DNA of 35,202 nt from CAZKUN01 sp964555935 (GTDB lineage: Bacteria > Armatimonadota > Zipacnadia > Zipacnadales > VGFC01), in contig CAZKUN010000076.1 in assembly GCA_964555935.1 (NCBI GenBank), forward strand, positions 1 to 35,202, written 5' to 3'. Below are positions 15,972-22,927 of this stretch, one piece after another; the first letter of the stretch is position 1, and each line of letters begins with the position of its first letter. The notes under the pieces were generated by a model. The model was not told the origin of the DNA, ran no database searches, and was given only the letters and a program-made list of their open reading frames with translations. The position numbers and the translations under genes are program-made.

Positions 15972-17324
15972 ATGAACGCGATCTTCGTTGTGGCCGACAG
16001 CCTGCGCCGGGATCACCTGGGATGTTACGGGAACGAGTGGATCCGCACTCCGCATCTCGACGCATTCGCCGGTGACAGCGCGGTGTTTGAGGACGCGTAT
16101 CAGTCGTCGCATCCAACCTTACCGAACCGCCAAGATCATTTCATCGGGCGGTATGGGTTCCCGTGGTATGGCTGGGGCCCGCTGCCCCGCGAGCCGAAGG
16201 TCCTGAGCGAGTACCTGGACGACGCCGGGTTCGAGACGAGTCTGATCGGCGACACCTACCACATGTTCAAGGAAGGAAACTGGTTCCAGCGGGGCTTCCA
16301 CTCCTGGCAGTGGATCCGCGGCCAGGAGGGCGACAATCTCGTCAGCGATCCCACGATACCGATCGTCTATCCGGCCGCCATGCACAAGCTCAGGCTCCCG
16401 TATCCCGACCGCTACCCTCAGATGGTCCGAAATCGGCACCACCGGCGCGTCGAGAGTGACTGGCTGACGCCTCAACTCTACACGACCGCGATGGACTGGA
16501 TCGACCAGAACCACTCCGCGGAGCCGTTCATGCTCTGGATCGACGGCTTCGACCCGCACGAGCCGTGGGATCCGCCGGAGCACTACATCGACATGTATGA
16601 TGCAGCTTACGACTTGCCGGATGACTGCGACTATCCTGATGGCAGGCCGAGCACGTTCCTGAGCGAACGCGAGTTGAAGCGCACTCGCGCGCGATATGCG
16701 GCCGAGGTCACGATGGTCGACCGGTGGTTCGGGCGGCTCATGGATCGGCTGAGCGATCTGAACGTGCTCGACGACACGCTGATCGTGTTCACAACAGACC
16801 ACGGGCACTATCTGAACTACCCGGGCGACGGCGGCCTGATCGGCAAGCCGCTGTCGTACAAGGGCGAGTCATACCCGATGTACCAGAGCCTCGTGAACAT
16901 CCCACTGGTGGTGAGGCCGCCGGGCGGATGCGAGGGGCGACGGCAGAGGGGCATCGTGCAGCCCCCCGACACGCTGGCGACTATGCTCGAGCACTTCGGT
17001 GTCGAGGTCCCGGAAGACACGCACGGGAAGAGCTGGCTGCCGGCCGCGATGGGCGGGGAGTGGGAGGGACGCCCGTTTGCCGTGTCGGCCCAGCGCCGCA
17101 ACGTGGCGACCGTCAACGACGGTCGGTGGAGCTATTCGTGCTGGCAGGGGAAGCGCCGAGCGGCCCTCTACGACCTGAAAACCGATCCATTGCAGCAGAC
17201 GGACTTGATAGAAACGGAGAGCGCCGCGGCCGCGGCCTCCCACCAAAGACTCGTGAGTTTCTTGGACGAGATCGGCGCGGCTGACGAAGCGGCGCTATAC
17301 ACCGCGGAAGGCCCCACCGAGTAG
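15972..17324 (+). CDS. Alkaline-phosphatase-superfamily 'sulfatase' with Thr nucleophile
   Basis: The product is 450 residues with the sulfatase/alkaline-phosphatase fold. The N-terminal metal Asp9 is in FVVADSLRRDHLGCYG, the second metal pair is Asp276-His277 in FTTDHGHYL, and a C-terminal subdomain ends AALYDLKTDPLQQTDL. In sulfatases the nucleophile is a Cys or Ser in C/S-x-P-x-R, converted to formylglycine. Here the motif is Thr49-Leu-Pro51-Asn-Arg53. Thr is the nucleophile in phosphodiesterases of the superfamily, so a phosphoester or phosphonate substrate is more likely than a sulfate ester. No signal peptide is present, unlike most catabolic sulfatases. The ATG is in context GGGATGGTGACTG. 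It is convergent with the UroD-like gene downstream. Confidence 0.85.
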   Translation: MNAIFVVADSLRRDHLGCYGNEWIRTPHLDAFAGDSAVFEDAYQSSHPTLPNRQDHFIGRYGFPWYGWGPLPREPKVLSEYLDDAGFETSLIGDTYHMFKEGNWFQRGFHSWQWIRGQEGDNLVSDPTIPIVYPAAMHKLRLPYPDRYPQMVRNRHHRRVESDWLTPQLYTTAMDWIDQNHSAEPFMLWIDGFDPHEPWDPPEHYIDMYDAAYDLPDDCDYPDGRPSTFLSERELKRTRARYAAEVTMVDRWFGRLMDRLSDLNVLDDTLIVFTTDHGHYLNYPGDGGLIGKPLSYKGESYPMYQSLVNIPLVVRPPGGCEGRRQRGIVQPPDTLATMLEHFGVEVPEDTHGKSWLPAAMGGEWEGRPFAVSAQRRNVATVNDGRWSYSCWQGKRRAALYDLKTDPLQQTDLIETESAAAAASHQRLVSFLDEIGAADEAALYTAEGPTE

Positions 17325-17345
17325 CACAGGCAGCATGGCACGTCC

Positions 17346-18347
17346 TCAGTACTGGCCGAGTTCATCCACCAACTCGTAGGCGAAGAGCACGTCATCAAGC
17401 GCGCAGTCGCTGTGGACCGTGTGTCCAGTGCAGAAGATGAGCCCGCCGCCCTGCTTGCACGCCGGCACGATGCGCTCGACATCGGCGCGGATGAGATCGC
17501 GGTCGCCCGACGGCAGCGTGGATCGAACGTCCAGCCCGCCGTAGATGGTGACCCGATCGCCAAAGCGCTTCTTCACGCTAACGAGGTCCATCCCCGCGGA
17601 TTCCTGGAACGGGTGCATGCAGTCAAAGCCCATGTCCGCCAGATCGCCGATGACGTCGTCGAAGTAGCCGCATGAGTGTAGCGACAGATGCGCGCTGCGA
17701 TCTCGGACGTACTGGGCTTCCTCTGCCATCACCGGCGCCATGCAGTCGCTGAACGTGGTGGGGGAGAACAGCATCCGCTCGTTCTGGCCGAGGTCGTCGG
17801 AAATGTGGATCACGTCCGCGCCAAGCGCGAGGCAGTTGTCGATGTAGACCTTCGTCCAGGCAAGCTGCTTGCGGTACAGCTCCTGCATCAGCTCCGGCCG
17901 TAGCGCCATTTCCATGAGCTGCGCATCCATGCCGATGTGGCCGTTGGCCGTCTCGAAGCATCCAGGGGTCTGCACGAAGACCGCGCGCCCTTTTCCCTGC
18001 TGATGGTGGGCGATGGCTTCCTTGATCGGCTCGTAGATATCGTCGCGGTTGGGACTGGTAGTGGGCGCGTCGAGGGCCTGCTCCAGCGTAAGCGCGCCCT
18101 GGGAGAGCCCCTTGGCGCGAGGGTTGCCTGGGTTCTCCCCAAGGGCCGCCGCCATGTCGATGATGCCCGAATTGGCGGGGAACGCCTGGAACATGTCGAC
18201 ATCGAGGTGATCCAGGAAGGCGTCGTACGATCCGAAGCGCTCGACAACACGTGCGGTGGCCTCGCCACCATCGACCCAAATGTAGCGCGGCACCCGGTCT
18301 GTCTCGCGATGCTCAAGCGCGGCGATCACTCGTTCGCGTCCGGTCAT
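17346..18347 (-). CDS. UroD/MtaA-type methyltransferase-family protein with zinc motif
   Basis: The product is 333 residues and belongs to the same superfamily as the gene at 4898-6001. It begins MTGRERVIAALEHRETDRVPRY, the usual start of UroD-like methyltransferases. It keeps the H-x-C...C zinc set: His224-Ser-Cys226 in LHSCGYF and Cys306 in LIFCTGH. In MtaA-like enzymes this zinc activates a thiol for methyl transfer from a corrinoid protein. No corrinoid-binding partner is seen in the window. The ATG at 18345-18347 has GGGAG eight bases upstream; a longer TTG start at 18362 is less likely. It lies downstream of a REP-like repeat pair and convergent with the sulfatase homologue. Confidence 0.82.
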   Translation of the reverse strand: MTGRERVIAALEHRETDRVPRYIWVDGGEATARVVERFGSYDAFLDHLDVDMFQAFPANSGIIDMAAALGENPGNPRAKGLSQGALTLEQALDAPTTSPNRDDIYEPIKEAIAHHQQGKGRAVFVQTPGCFETANGHIGMDAQLMEMALRPELMQELYRKQLAWTKVYIDNCLALGADVIHISDDLGQNERMLFSPTTFSDCMAPVMAEEAQYVRDRSAHLSLHSCGYFDDVIGDLADMGFDCMHPFQESAGMDLVSVKKRFGDRVTIYGGLDVRSTLPSGDRDLIRADVERIVPACKQGGGLIFCTGHTVHSDCALDDVLFAYELVDELGQY

Positions 18348-18366
18348 GTGGTTGTCTCCCAAGCTC

Positions 18367-18390
18367 GTAGGTCGGATCTCCAGATCCGAC
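18367..18390 (+). repeat. REP-like unit: GTAG plus hairpin
   Basis: GTAG (18367-18370) is followed directly by a perfect 9-bp stem, GTCGGATCT (18371-18379) with AGATCCGAC (18382-18390), and a two-base loop. A GTAG tetranucleotide next to a palindrome is the hallmark of REP elements moved by RAYT transposases. It faces the unit at 18424-18452 in the opposite direction. Confidence 0.6.
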
Positions 18391-18423
18391 GGTCTGCATT
18401 AGAGCCATGCGGGACAGACGCGA

Positions 18424-18452
18424 ACGGCGTCGGGGTTGAAACCCCTCCTACA
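18424..18452 (-). repeat. 29-nt REP-like repeat, copy 1
   Basis: On the minus strand this reads TGTAGGAGGGGTTTCAACCC followed by CGACGCCGT. It is identical over all 29 bases to 34911-34939. GTAG is followed by a GGGGTT-TC-AACCCC hairpin. Together with 18367-18390 it forms a head-to-head pair, like a BIME. It supplies the stop codon (TAG, 18448-18450) of the propeller gene. Confidence 0.7.
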
Positions 18453-19615
18453 TTCGCACCCTCAGCGGCTCGATGATGTAGAGCTTGGAAGTATACTCCG
18501 CGTGCTGTCCGCCATCCTCCCTGGTGGGCGTCTCCGTGATGAGGAAACGGCCGTCGCGGTAGTCGACGAGGGTGTGGTGATAGTCGCCCTCGGTCAGGAG
18601 TTGGCTGCGCCCGGTATGGATGTTGACGATACCCAACTGCCGCTCCGCAGGATAGCCATCGCCCGTCGGCGTGGAGTACGCCACCCACCGGGAATCGAGC
18701 CACTGCTCGGATCCCACTCCCGCCCCCCCAACAAGCCTGCGCCGCCCGGAGCCGTCTGCTCGCTGGACCCACAGGTCAGTGCTGCCCGAAACGCCCTGGT
18801 CCGGTTCGCCATCCGGTCGTCCGAAGTACACGTCGTGTCCGTAGTTCGGTGACGGCCTGAACGGGCTGTCGTCGCCGCAGGTAAACCACAGCGTAGGCGC
18901 CGCGCCGGCCCGTGAGCCGACTGTCCAGTTGATGGCCGCGAACGGCTCCGCCCCGCCGGCGACGTCGGCGGAGTTCAGAGAGGCAAGGCGGAGTGGATGG
19001 CCGGTAGACAGCGGTTGGGCCGAGGCGAAGGTCACCTGTGGGTCTCGGGGCCCTCGCCAGGAGTGAGAGGCATGCCTATACGGCGGACGCCAGCGAGGGT
19101 GCCAGCCGCCGCCACCGATGAGGAGCCTTAGCGTCATCATGTCGGCGTAGGTCAGTCGCACCTCNNNNNNNNNNGGTGACGAACCAGCGCCCTGTCCTGT
19201 CTGGCCCGGCCTTGGTGGCGGACGTGCCGTCCGCTCTCAAGAGCCACCCGCCGGCATCTCGGCCCCCGAGGCCCGCAAAGAGGTACCGCCCGCTTGGCAG
19301 CCACATCAGGTCGGTATGAGGCGTATGCACCCGCCCGCGAGCTTCGCTCCGCCGAGCGGGGATGGTCACCGGCTCGTGCTCGTGGCCTGCCCTGGCGACA
19401 CCCACGACGACATCAAAGCCGAAACTCCCATGCGTGCCAAACCGCTTCTGTCCGTACCGAACGTATCCGGCCGAGCCATCCGCCGGCGACAGCGCACCAT
19501 CGATGACTCGATCGCCGGGAACAGCCTGCCACCAACGGGTGGCGGCGGCGTGGGTCGGGGAGATGGTCAAGGCTAGGGTGAACAGACAGACGGCGGTCAG
19601 CGTGGCGCGTCTCAT
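18448..19615 (-). CDS. TolB/WD40-like beta-propeller secreted protein, interrupted by assembly gap
   Basis: The N-terminal part (19175-19615) starts MRRATLTAVCLFTLALTISPTHA, a clear signal peptide, with GGAGG six bases before the ATG at 19613-19615. It continues with propeller-like text: SGRYLFAGLGGRDAGGWLLRADG. The C-terminal part (18448-19164) has TDLWVQRADGSGRRRLVGG, QWLDSRWVAYSTP and RQLGIVNIHTG, typical of PD40/TolB-type blades. The halves are in different frames only because 10 N stand for a gap of unknown length, so this is one gene, not a frameshift. Its stop codon lies in a REP-like repeat. Function is unknown; such proteins often bind ligands or report strain state in the periplasm. 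Confidence 0.7.
19165..19174. other. Assembly gap (10 N)
   Basis: Ten N bases interrupt the propeller gene. Fixed-length runs like this are usually scaffold joins whose true length is unknown. Reading frames and missing residues across it cannot be interpreted. Confidence 0.95.
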
Positions 19616-19647
19616 ACTGAGCCTCCAGTCACGTACCGAAATGCAAA

Positions 19648-19677
19648 CGGCCCCAGTGCTAGTTCGCACCGGGGCCG
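19648..19677 (-). terminator. Terminator hairpin after the stalk-domain gene
   Basis: CGGCCCC (19648-19654) pairs with GGGGCCG (19671-19677). An inner GTGC/GCAC stem (19656-19659 with 19666-19669) lies above one mismatch. On the minus strand the stem is followed by TTTGCATTT, a T-rich tail. It lies 28 bases past the stop at 19706. Confidence 0.75.
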
Positions 19678-19705
19678 CGTTTCGTTCAATGAAGAACCGG
19701 CTCAG

Positions 19706-20485
19706 TTAATCGCGATAGACGCGCACGATAGTCGGGTCTGATTGCTCGCCGCCGTCTACCATCCAGACGTGGATATCGTAGTACAGCTCGTCAAGCTCGT
19801 GGCCCCTGACTGACGGCAGCGCGATGCGGAAATCGAACGTGCCGTCGACCGGGACATTATGCACGATCCCAGGGATCTTGGAGACCTCCGCATCGTCAAC
19901 GCGCATGTTGACATACGTGATGATACGGATCGTCGCGCCGCCCGCCGTCCGACCCGTGACGTTCACAGCGGGCCCGACTGTTTGGCCTGCCGTTGGGGCG
20001 GTTACGACCGGCGCCGATAGGACGGCCGGTCCCGTCGATTCAATCGGCGGCATCCCGTCGCCGGCACCGGTCTTGACGTCGACCGTTCGCGTGGCGCCAA
20101 TCCACTGGACCTTGGCGCCGGTCGCCTCTGCCACGAAGCGCAGCGGCACGTACGTGGACTCGTTGATGATCTGCGCAGGCACCTGCAGCGTCACCGCCTC
20201 CTCGTTGACGTATGCTGTGGCGCTGCCAATGGTGAGCCGGATAGTGGTGGCCCCCTGCTCCGCCGTGACCGTGCGAGTGGCCGCGTCCCACCCGATGACG
20301 GCGCTCATGGCCTCGAAGATGTCACGCATGCCAATGAGCACGCGCCCCTTTTGCTGGACCGGCGGCGCGGACGCGTCGAGGACGCTTCCGTTGTACGCGA
20401 CCGTGATGTCTTGGCTCGCGACCGGCAATGCGATGCATGCCGCGAGCAGAGCGACAGGCACGACTCTTAGCTGCGTGCGATTCAT
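19706..20485 (-). CDS. Secreted copper-amine-oxidase N-terminal-like (stalk) domain protein
   Basis: The product is 259 residues. A signal peptide ends near PVASQ (about residue 25). Residues 30-145 match the stalk domain: VAYNGSVLD, KGRVLIGMRDIFEAMSAVIGWDAATRTVTAEQG, INESTYVPLRFVAEATGAKVQW and TRTVDV. The remainder, from about residue 155, is Ig-like (VVTAPTAGQTVGPAVNVTGRT). This stalk domain has no oxidase activity and is thought to mediate cell-surface binding; it is abundant in Firmicutes and Armatimonadota. GGGGAGG lies seven bases before the ATG. A terminator follows at 19648-19677, so it ends its own transcript. Confidence 0.88.
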   Translation of the reverse strand: MNRTQLRVVPVALLAACIALPVASQDITVAYNGSVLDASAPPVQQKGRVLIGMRDIFEAMSAVIGWDAATRTVTAEQGATTIRLTIGSATAYVNEEAVTLQVPAQIINESTYVPLRFVAEATGAKVQWIGATRTVDVKTGAGDGMPPIESTGPAVLSAPVVTAPTAGQTVGPAVNVTGRTAGGATIRIITYVNMRVDDAEVSKIPGIVHNVPVDGTFDFRIALPSVRGHELDELYYDIHVWMVDGGEQSDPTIVRVYRD

Positions 20486-20522
20486 GACCCAGCCTCCCCT
20501 GTGCTGTTGCTAGTCTTCAGTC

Positions 20523-21431
20523 TTACCGGAGCCCCTTCGCTCCCAACCCGATTCTGTAGATAGAACTGCGGGCTGTGATGTAGAGCACGTCATTGTCCGG
20601 GCCGCCGAAGGTGCAGTTGGCAGGGACCTCGGGGACGCGGATCGTCCCGAGATGCGTGCCGTCGGGCGCGATCACCCAGACACCTCCGCCGCCCGTGCAA
20701 TAGACGTTCCCCTCGGCGTCGAGGGTCATGCCGTCGGGCACGCCCGGCTCGTCCGAGGCCATGTCGCAAAAGTCGCGACCGTCGGTCGCCGAGCCGTCGT
20801 CTTGAAGCGTGTACGCGCGTATCTTTCGTTCCTCGGAATCGGCGACATAGAGCGTGTCACCGTCCGGGCTGATGAAGAGGCCATTCGGGCGCGTCATGTC
20901 GTCTACGACGCGGGCCAAAGCGCCGTCCGTGGCCAGGCGGTAGACGTGCTCGCCGTCCTGCTCCATGGGCCGACCCGCCAGGCCGTAGTGAGGATCGGTG
21001 AAGTAGATGGCGCCGTCCGCGGCGATGATGCAGTCGTTTGGGCTGTTCAGCGGCTTGTCGTCGTACTGGTCGGCGATGATCGTGACCGTGCCATCCGGCG
21101 CGATGCGAGCCACGTTGCGCGCCTTGTGGCGACACGCGACGAGAGTGCCATCCGCGTCGAACATGGTGCCGTTGGACTGCTCGCTGGGCCTGAGGAAATC
21201 GGTTGCCTCGCCCGAATCGTCGACTCGTACAATGACGTCATTGGGGATGTCGGAGAAGTAGATCTCCCCAGCGGCGCTCCACGCAGGGCCCTCGGTGAAA
21301 GTGAAGCCCGTCGCGAGTTGCTCCATGGCTGCGCCGGTCGGCACGATATCCTCAAAAGTCTTCGTGGTCTGGCTCACGATACTCGCTCCCATCATCAATG
21401 ACAGCGCGGCCGCGATCGTCGTCTCGAACAC
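20523..21431 (-). CDS. SMP-30/gluconolactonase family protein
   Basis: The product is 302 residues and folds as a six-bladed propeller. A short hydrophobic leader is followed by TFTEGPAW (metal Glu47), LNSPNDCIIAADG (metal Asn), TDPHYGL, and LFISPDGDTLYVADSEE (metal Asp). These are the three calcium/zinc ligands of SMP-30 lactonases, which open sugar lactones. The start is GTG at 21429-21431; no strong Shine-Dalgarno is visible, so it is tentative. The stalk-domain gene follows 37 nt downstream in the same direction and the sugar isomerase gene lies upstream. This fits a carbohydrate pathway, though the substrate is not identified. Confidence 0.85.
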   Translation of the reverse strand: MFETTIAAALSLMMGASIVSQTTKTFEDIVPTGAAMEQLATGFTFTEGPAWSAAGEIYFSDIPNDVIVRVDDSGEATDFLRPSEQSNGTMFDADGTLVACRHKARNVARIAPDGTVTIIADQYDDKPLNSPNDCIIAADGAIYFTDPHYGLAGRPMEQDGEHVYRLATDGALARVVDDMTRPNGLFISPDGDTLYVADSEERKIRAYTLQDDGSATDGRDFCDMASDEPGVPDGMTLDAEGNVYCTGGGGVWVIAPDGTHLGTIRVPEVPANCTFGGPDNDVLYITARSSIYRIGLGAKGLR

Positions 21432-21498
21432 GTGGCTACCATCTGGATCAACGCTGCCTCATAAGCTCAAACAACATGCATGCGGCAACGGTCCCCGA

Positions 21499-22395
21499 TT
21501 AAGCGATTGCCGCCCTCATCTGGTCGATGAGCCTGGGGACGGCAGTCATGGGATCCTCGCTTGCCTCGTACTCAAGCGAGATGTAGCCGCTGTACTTGGC
21601 TTCCCGCAGAATCTCCGTAACGCGGCTGAAATCCGTAGGCTCGGCCGGCTTCCCAGCAGGCTTGACATGTGCTTTCAGATGCACGTTGACGGCGTATGGA
21701 GCCAGTTCCGCAACATCACCGTAAACGTCCTCGCCGTGGAAGTTCCCGGTATCGAGGTTGGCCCCCACCCAGTCCGACTCGACACCCTTGAGGATCCGCA
21801 GCATGTTCGCGGGCGTGTCCGTCACGCCGCCGTGATTCTCCAGGGCCAGGTAAACGCCTTTGGTTGCAGCGTATTCGGCCGCCTCGTTGAGGCCATCGAC
21901 GGCCCAACCGATGGCCTCGTCTACCGGCATGTCTTTGGGCACGGGGCCGCCGAAGACGCGCATGCACGGCGCGCCCATGGCTTCCGCGAGGTCGATCCAC
22001 TGGCGAACGTCGGCGATCTGTTTCTCCCGTTCGGGCCCCGGGGGCACTGCGAACTTGTTGCCGAGCGCCGTGCCCGAGACATCAATCCCCGAGAGGAAGC
22101 ACTGCCTTCGCAGAGCACGCGCGTACTCAGCTGTCTTCTCGGCAAAGTAGTAGCTGGTCAGTTCCACCCCGTCGAGTCCCCAGTCCACGGCTCGGGCGAT
22201 GAAGTCGGTCAGCTCCATGTTCTTCTCTTCGCCCTGGAGGTACTTCCGGAGCGAGTAGGCGCAGCAACTCACCTTCAGGCGGGTGTCGTGCGAGCGGGCG
22301 ATTGGCTCCATCGCCAGAGCCTCGCCGCCAAGAACGGCGCCGACGCCCATGGCGCCGGCCGTGATGAATCGGCGTCGATCGATGGGAGATGTCAT
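21499..22395 (-). CDS. Tat-exported sugar phosphate isomerase/epimerase-like TIM barrel
   Basis: The product is 298 residues. A twin-arginine signal (DRRRFITAGAMGVGAVLGG, residues 6-24) precedes a xylose-isomerase-like TIM barrel. Metal and catalytic positions can be seen in order: Glu in LALENHGG, Asp in ANLDTGNFHG, His in NVHLKAH and Glu in ISLEYE. Family members isomerise or epimerise sugars or act on related polyols. Export by Tat means it folds with its metal before secretion, common in the planctomycete-like lineages. GGAG lies eight bases before the ATG. It is upstream of the lactonase gene (67 nt), and the two may share a transcript. Confidence 0.88.
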   Translation of the reverse strand: MTSPIDRRRFITAGAMGVGAVLGGEALAMEPIARSHDTRLKVSCCAYSLRKYLQGEEKNMELTDFIARAVDWGLDGVELTSYYFAEKTAEYARALRRQCFLSGIDVSGTALGNKFAVPPGPEREKQIADVRQWIDLAEAMGAPCMRVFGGPVPKDMPVDEAIGWAVDGLNEAAEYAATKGVYLALENHGGVTDTPANMLRILKGVESDWVGANLDTGNFHGEDVYGDVAELAPYAVNVHLKAHVKPAGKPAEPTDFSRVTEILREAKYSGYISLEYEASEDPMTAVPRLIDQMRAAIA

Positions 22396-22490
22396 GGAAT
22401 GGCTCCGCTTACTGCGTGTCGGTAAGTCGAGTCGGGAGGGGATTCGCGAGGAATGGCGACATGGCCTTCGGCGAACGAGGAATTAGCAGG

Positions 22491-22535
22491 CGCGTGTCAG
22501 GCGCGCCGCCAAGCCGGCGGCGCGCCTGACACGCG
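22491..22535. repeat. Perfect 20-bp-stem palindrome
   Basis: Arms 22491-22510 and 22516-22535 are exact reverse complements (core GTGTCAGGCGCGCCGCC), with loop AAGCC. It is 21 bases past the stop of the pilin-like gene on the minus strand and could terminate it, but a 20-bp perfect stem is longer than needed. A similar palindrome, sharing GTCAGG...CCTGAC, is at 34935-34978. Confidence 0.85.
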
Positions 22536-22555
22536 GGAGATGATCGTTGAGGCGG

Positions 22556-22780
22556 CTATACAACGGGTGCGGGCGTGCTCGGCAACATGCCTGGCGGAAG
22601 GGCGCCTTCGGCGGGTTGGACTGACGGTACCTGCGGCGCGCTTGAATGAGCGTCGGGATGTCTTGGGGCGTGGGATGTGACGGCGGCGAAGGACAACACT
22701 CCAAGTACGGCGACAGCGACCGTGATTGCGACCACAAGGAACTTCACGAGGGAGAAGCCGGATCGGGGGCGCGCGAGCAT
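22556..22780 (-). CDS. Small type IV pilin-like membrane protein, Glu5 replaced by Lys
   Basis: The product is 74 residues. Residues 8-17 read GFSLVKFLVV and are followed by a hydrophobic helix (AITVAVAVLGVLSFAAV), the layout of a prepilin N-terminus cut between Gly8 and Phe9. The invariant Glu at mature position 5 is Lys13 here. Beyond residue 36 the tail is Pro/Ser/Ala-rich, with no globular pilin domain. The ATG at 22778-22780 has GAAGG eight bases upstream (a GTG three codons earlier is the longer option). It may be a minor pseudopilin remnant or a single-span membrane peptide unrelated to pili. Confidence 0.5.
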   Translation of the reverse strand: MLARPRSGFSLVKFLVVAITVAVAVLGVLSFAAVTSHAPRHPDAHSSAPQVPSVQPAEGALPPGMLPSTPAPVV

Positions 22781-22927
22781 GGGGATCACCTTCTCTGGAT
22801 GATTGGCGGTCTCGGCAGCGGCGGTGCCACGTACCCAGTTACCACGCCCCCGGCCTGACAGTGACAGGTATTGCTGTCGGCAACGGACATTTTACATGCG
22901 CGTGACACCCGCGTTGCGCGACAATCG

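Noticed and set aside
18448..19669. Apparent frameshift in the propeller gene near 19165
   Set aside because: The frame change coincides with 10 N, a gap of unknown length; no evidence of a real mutation.
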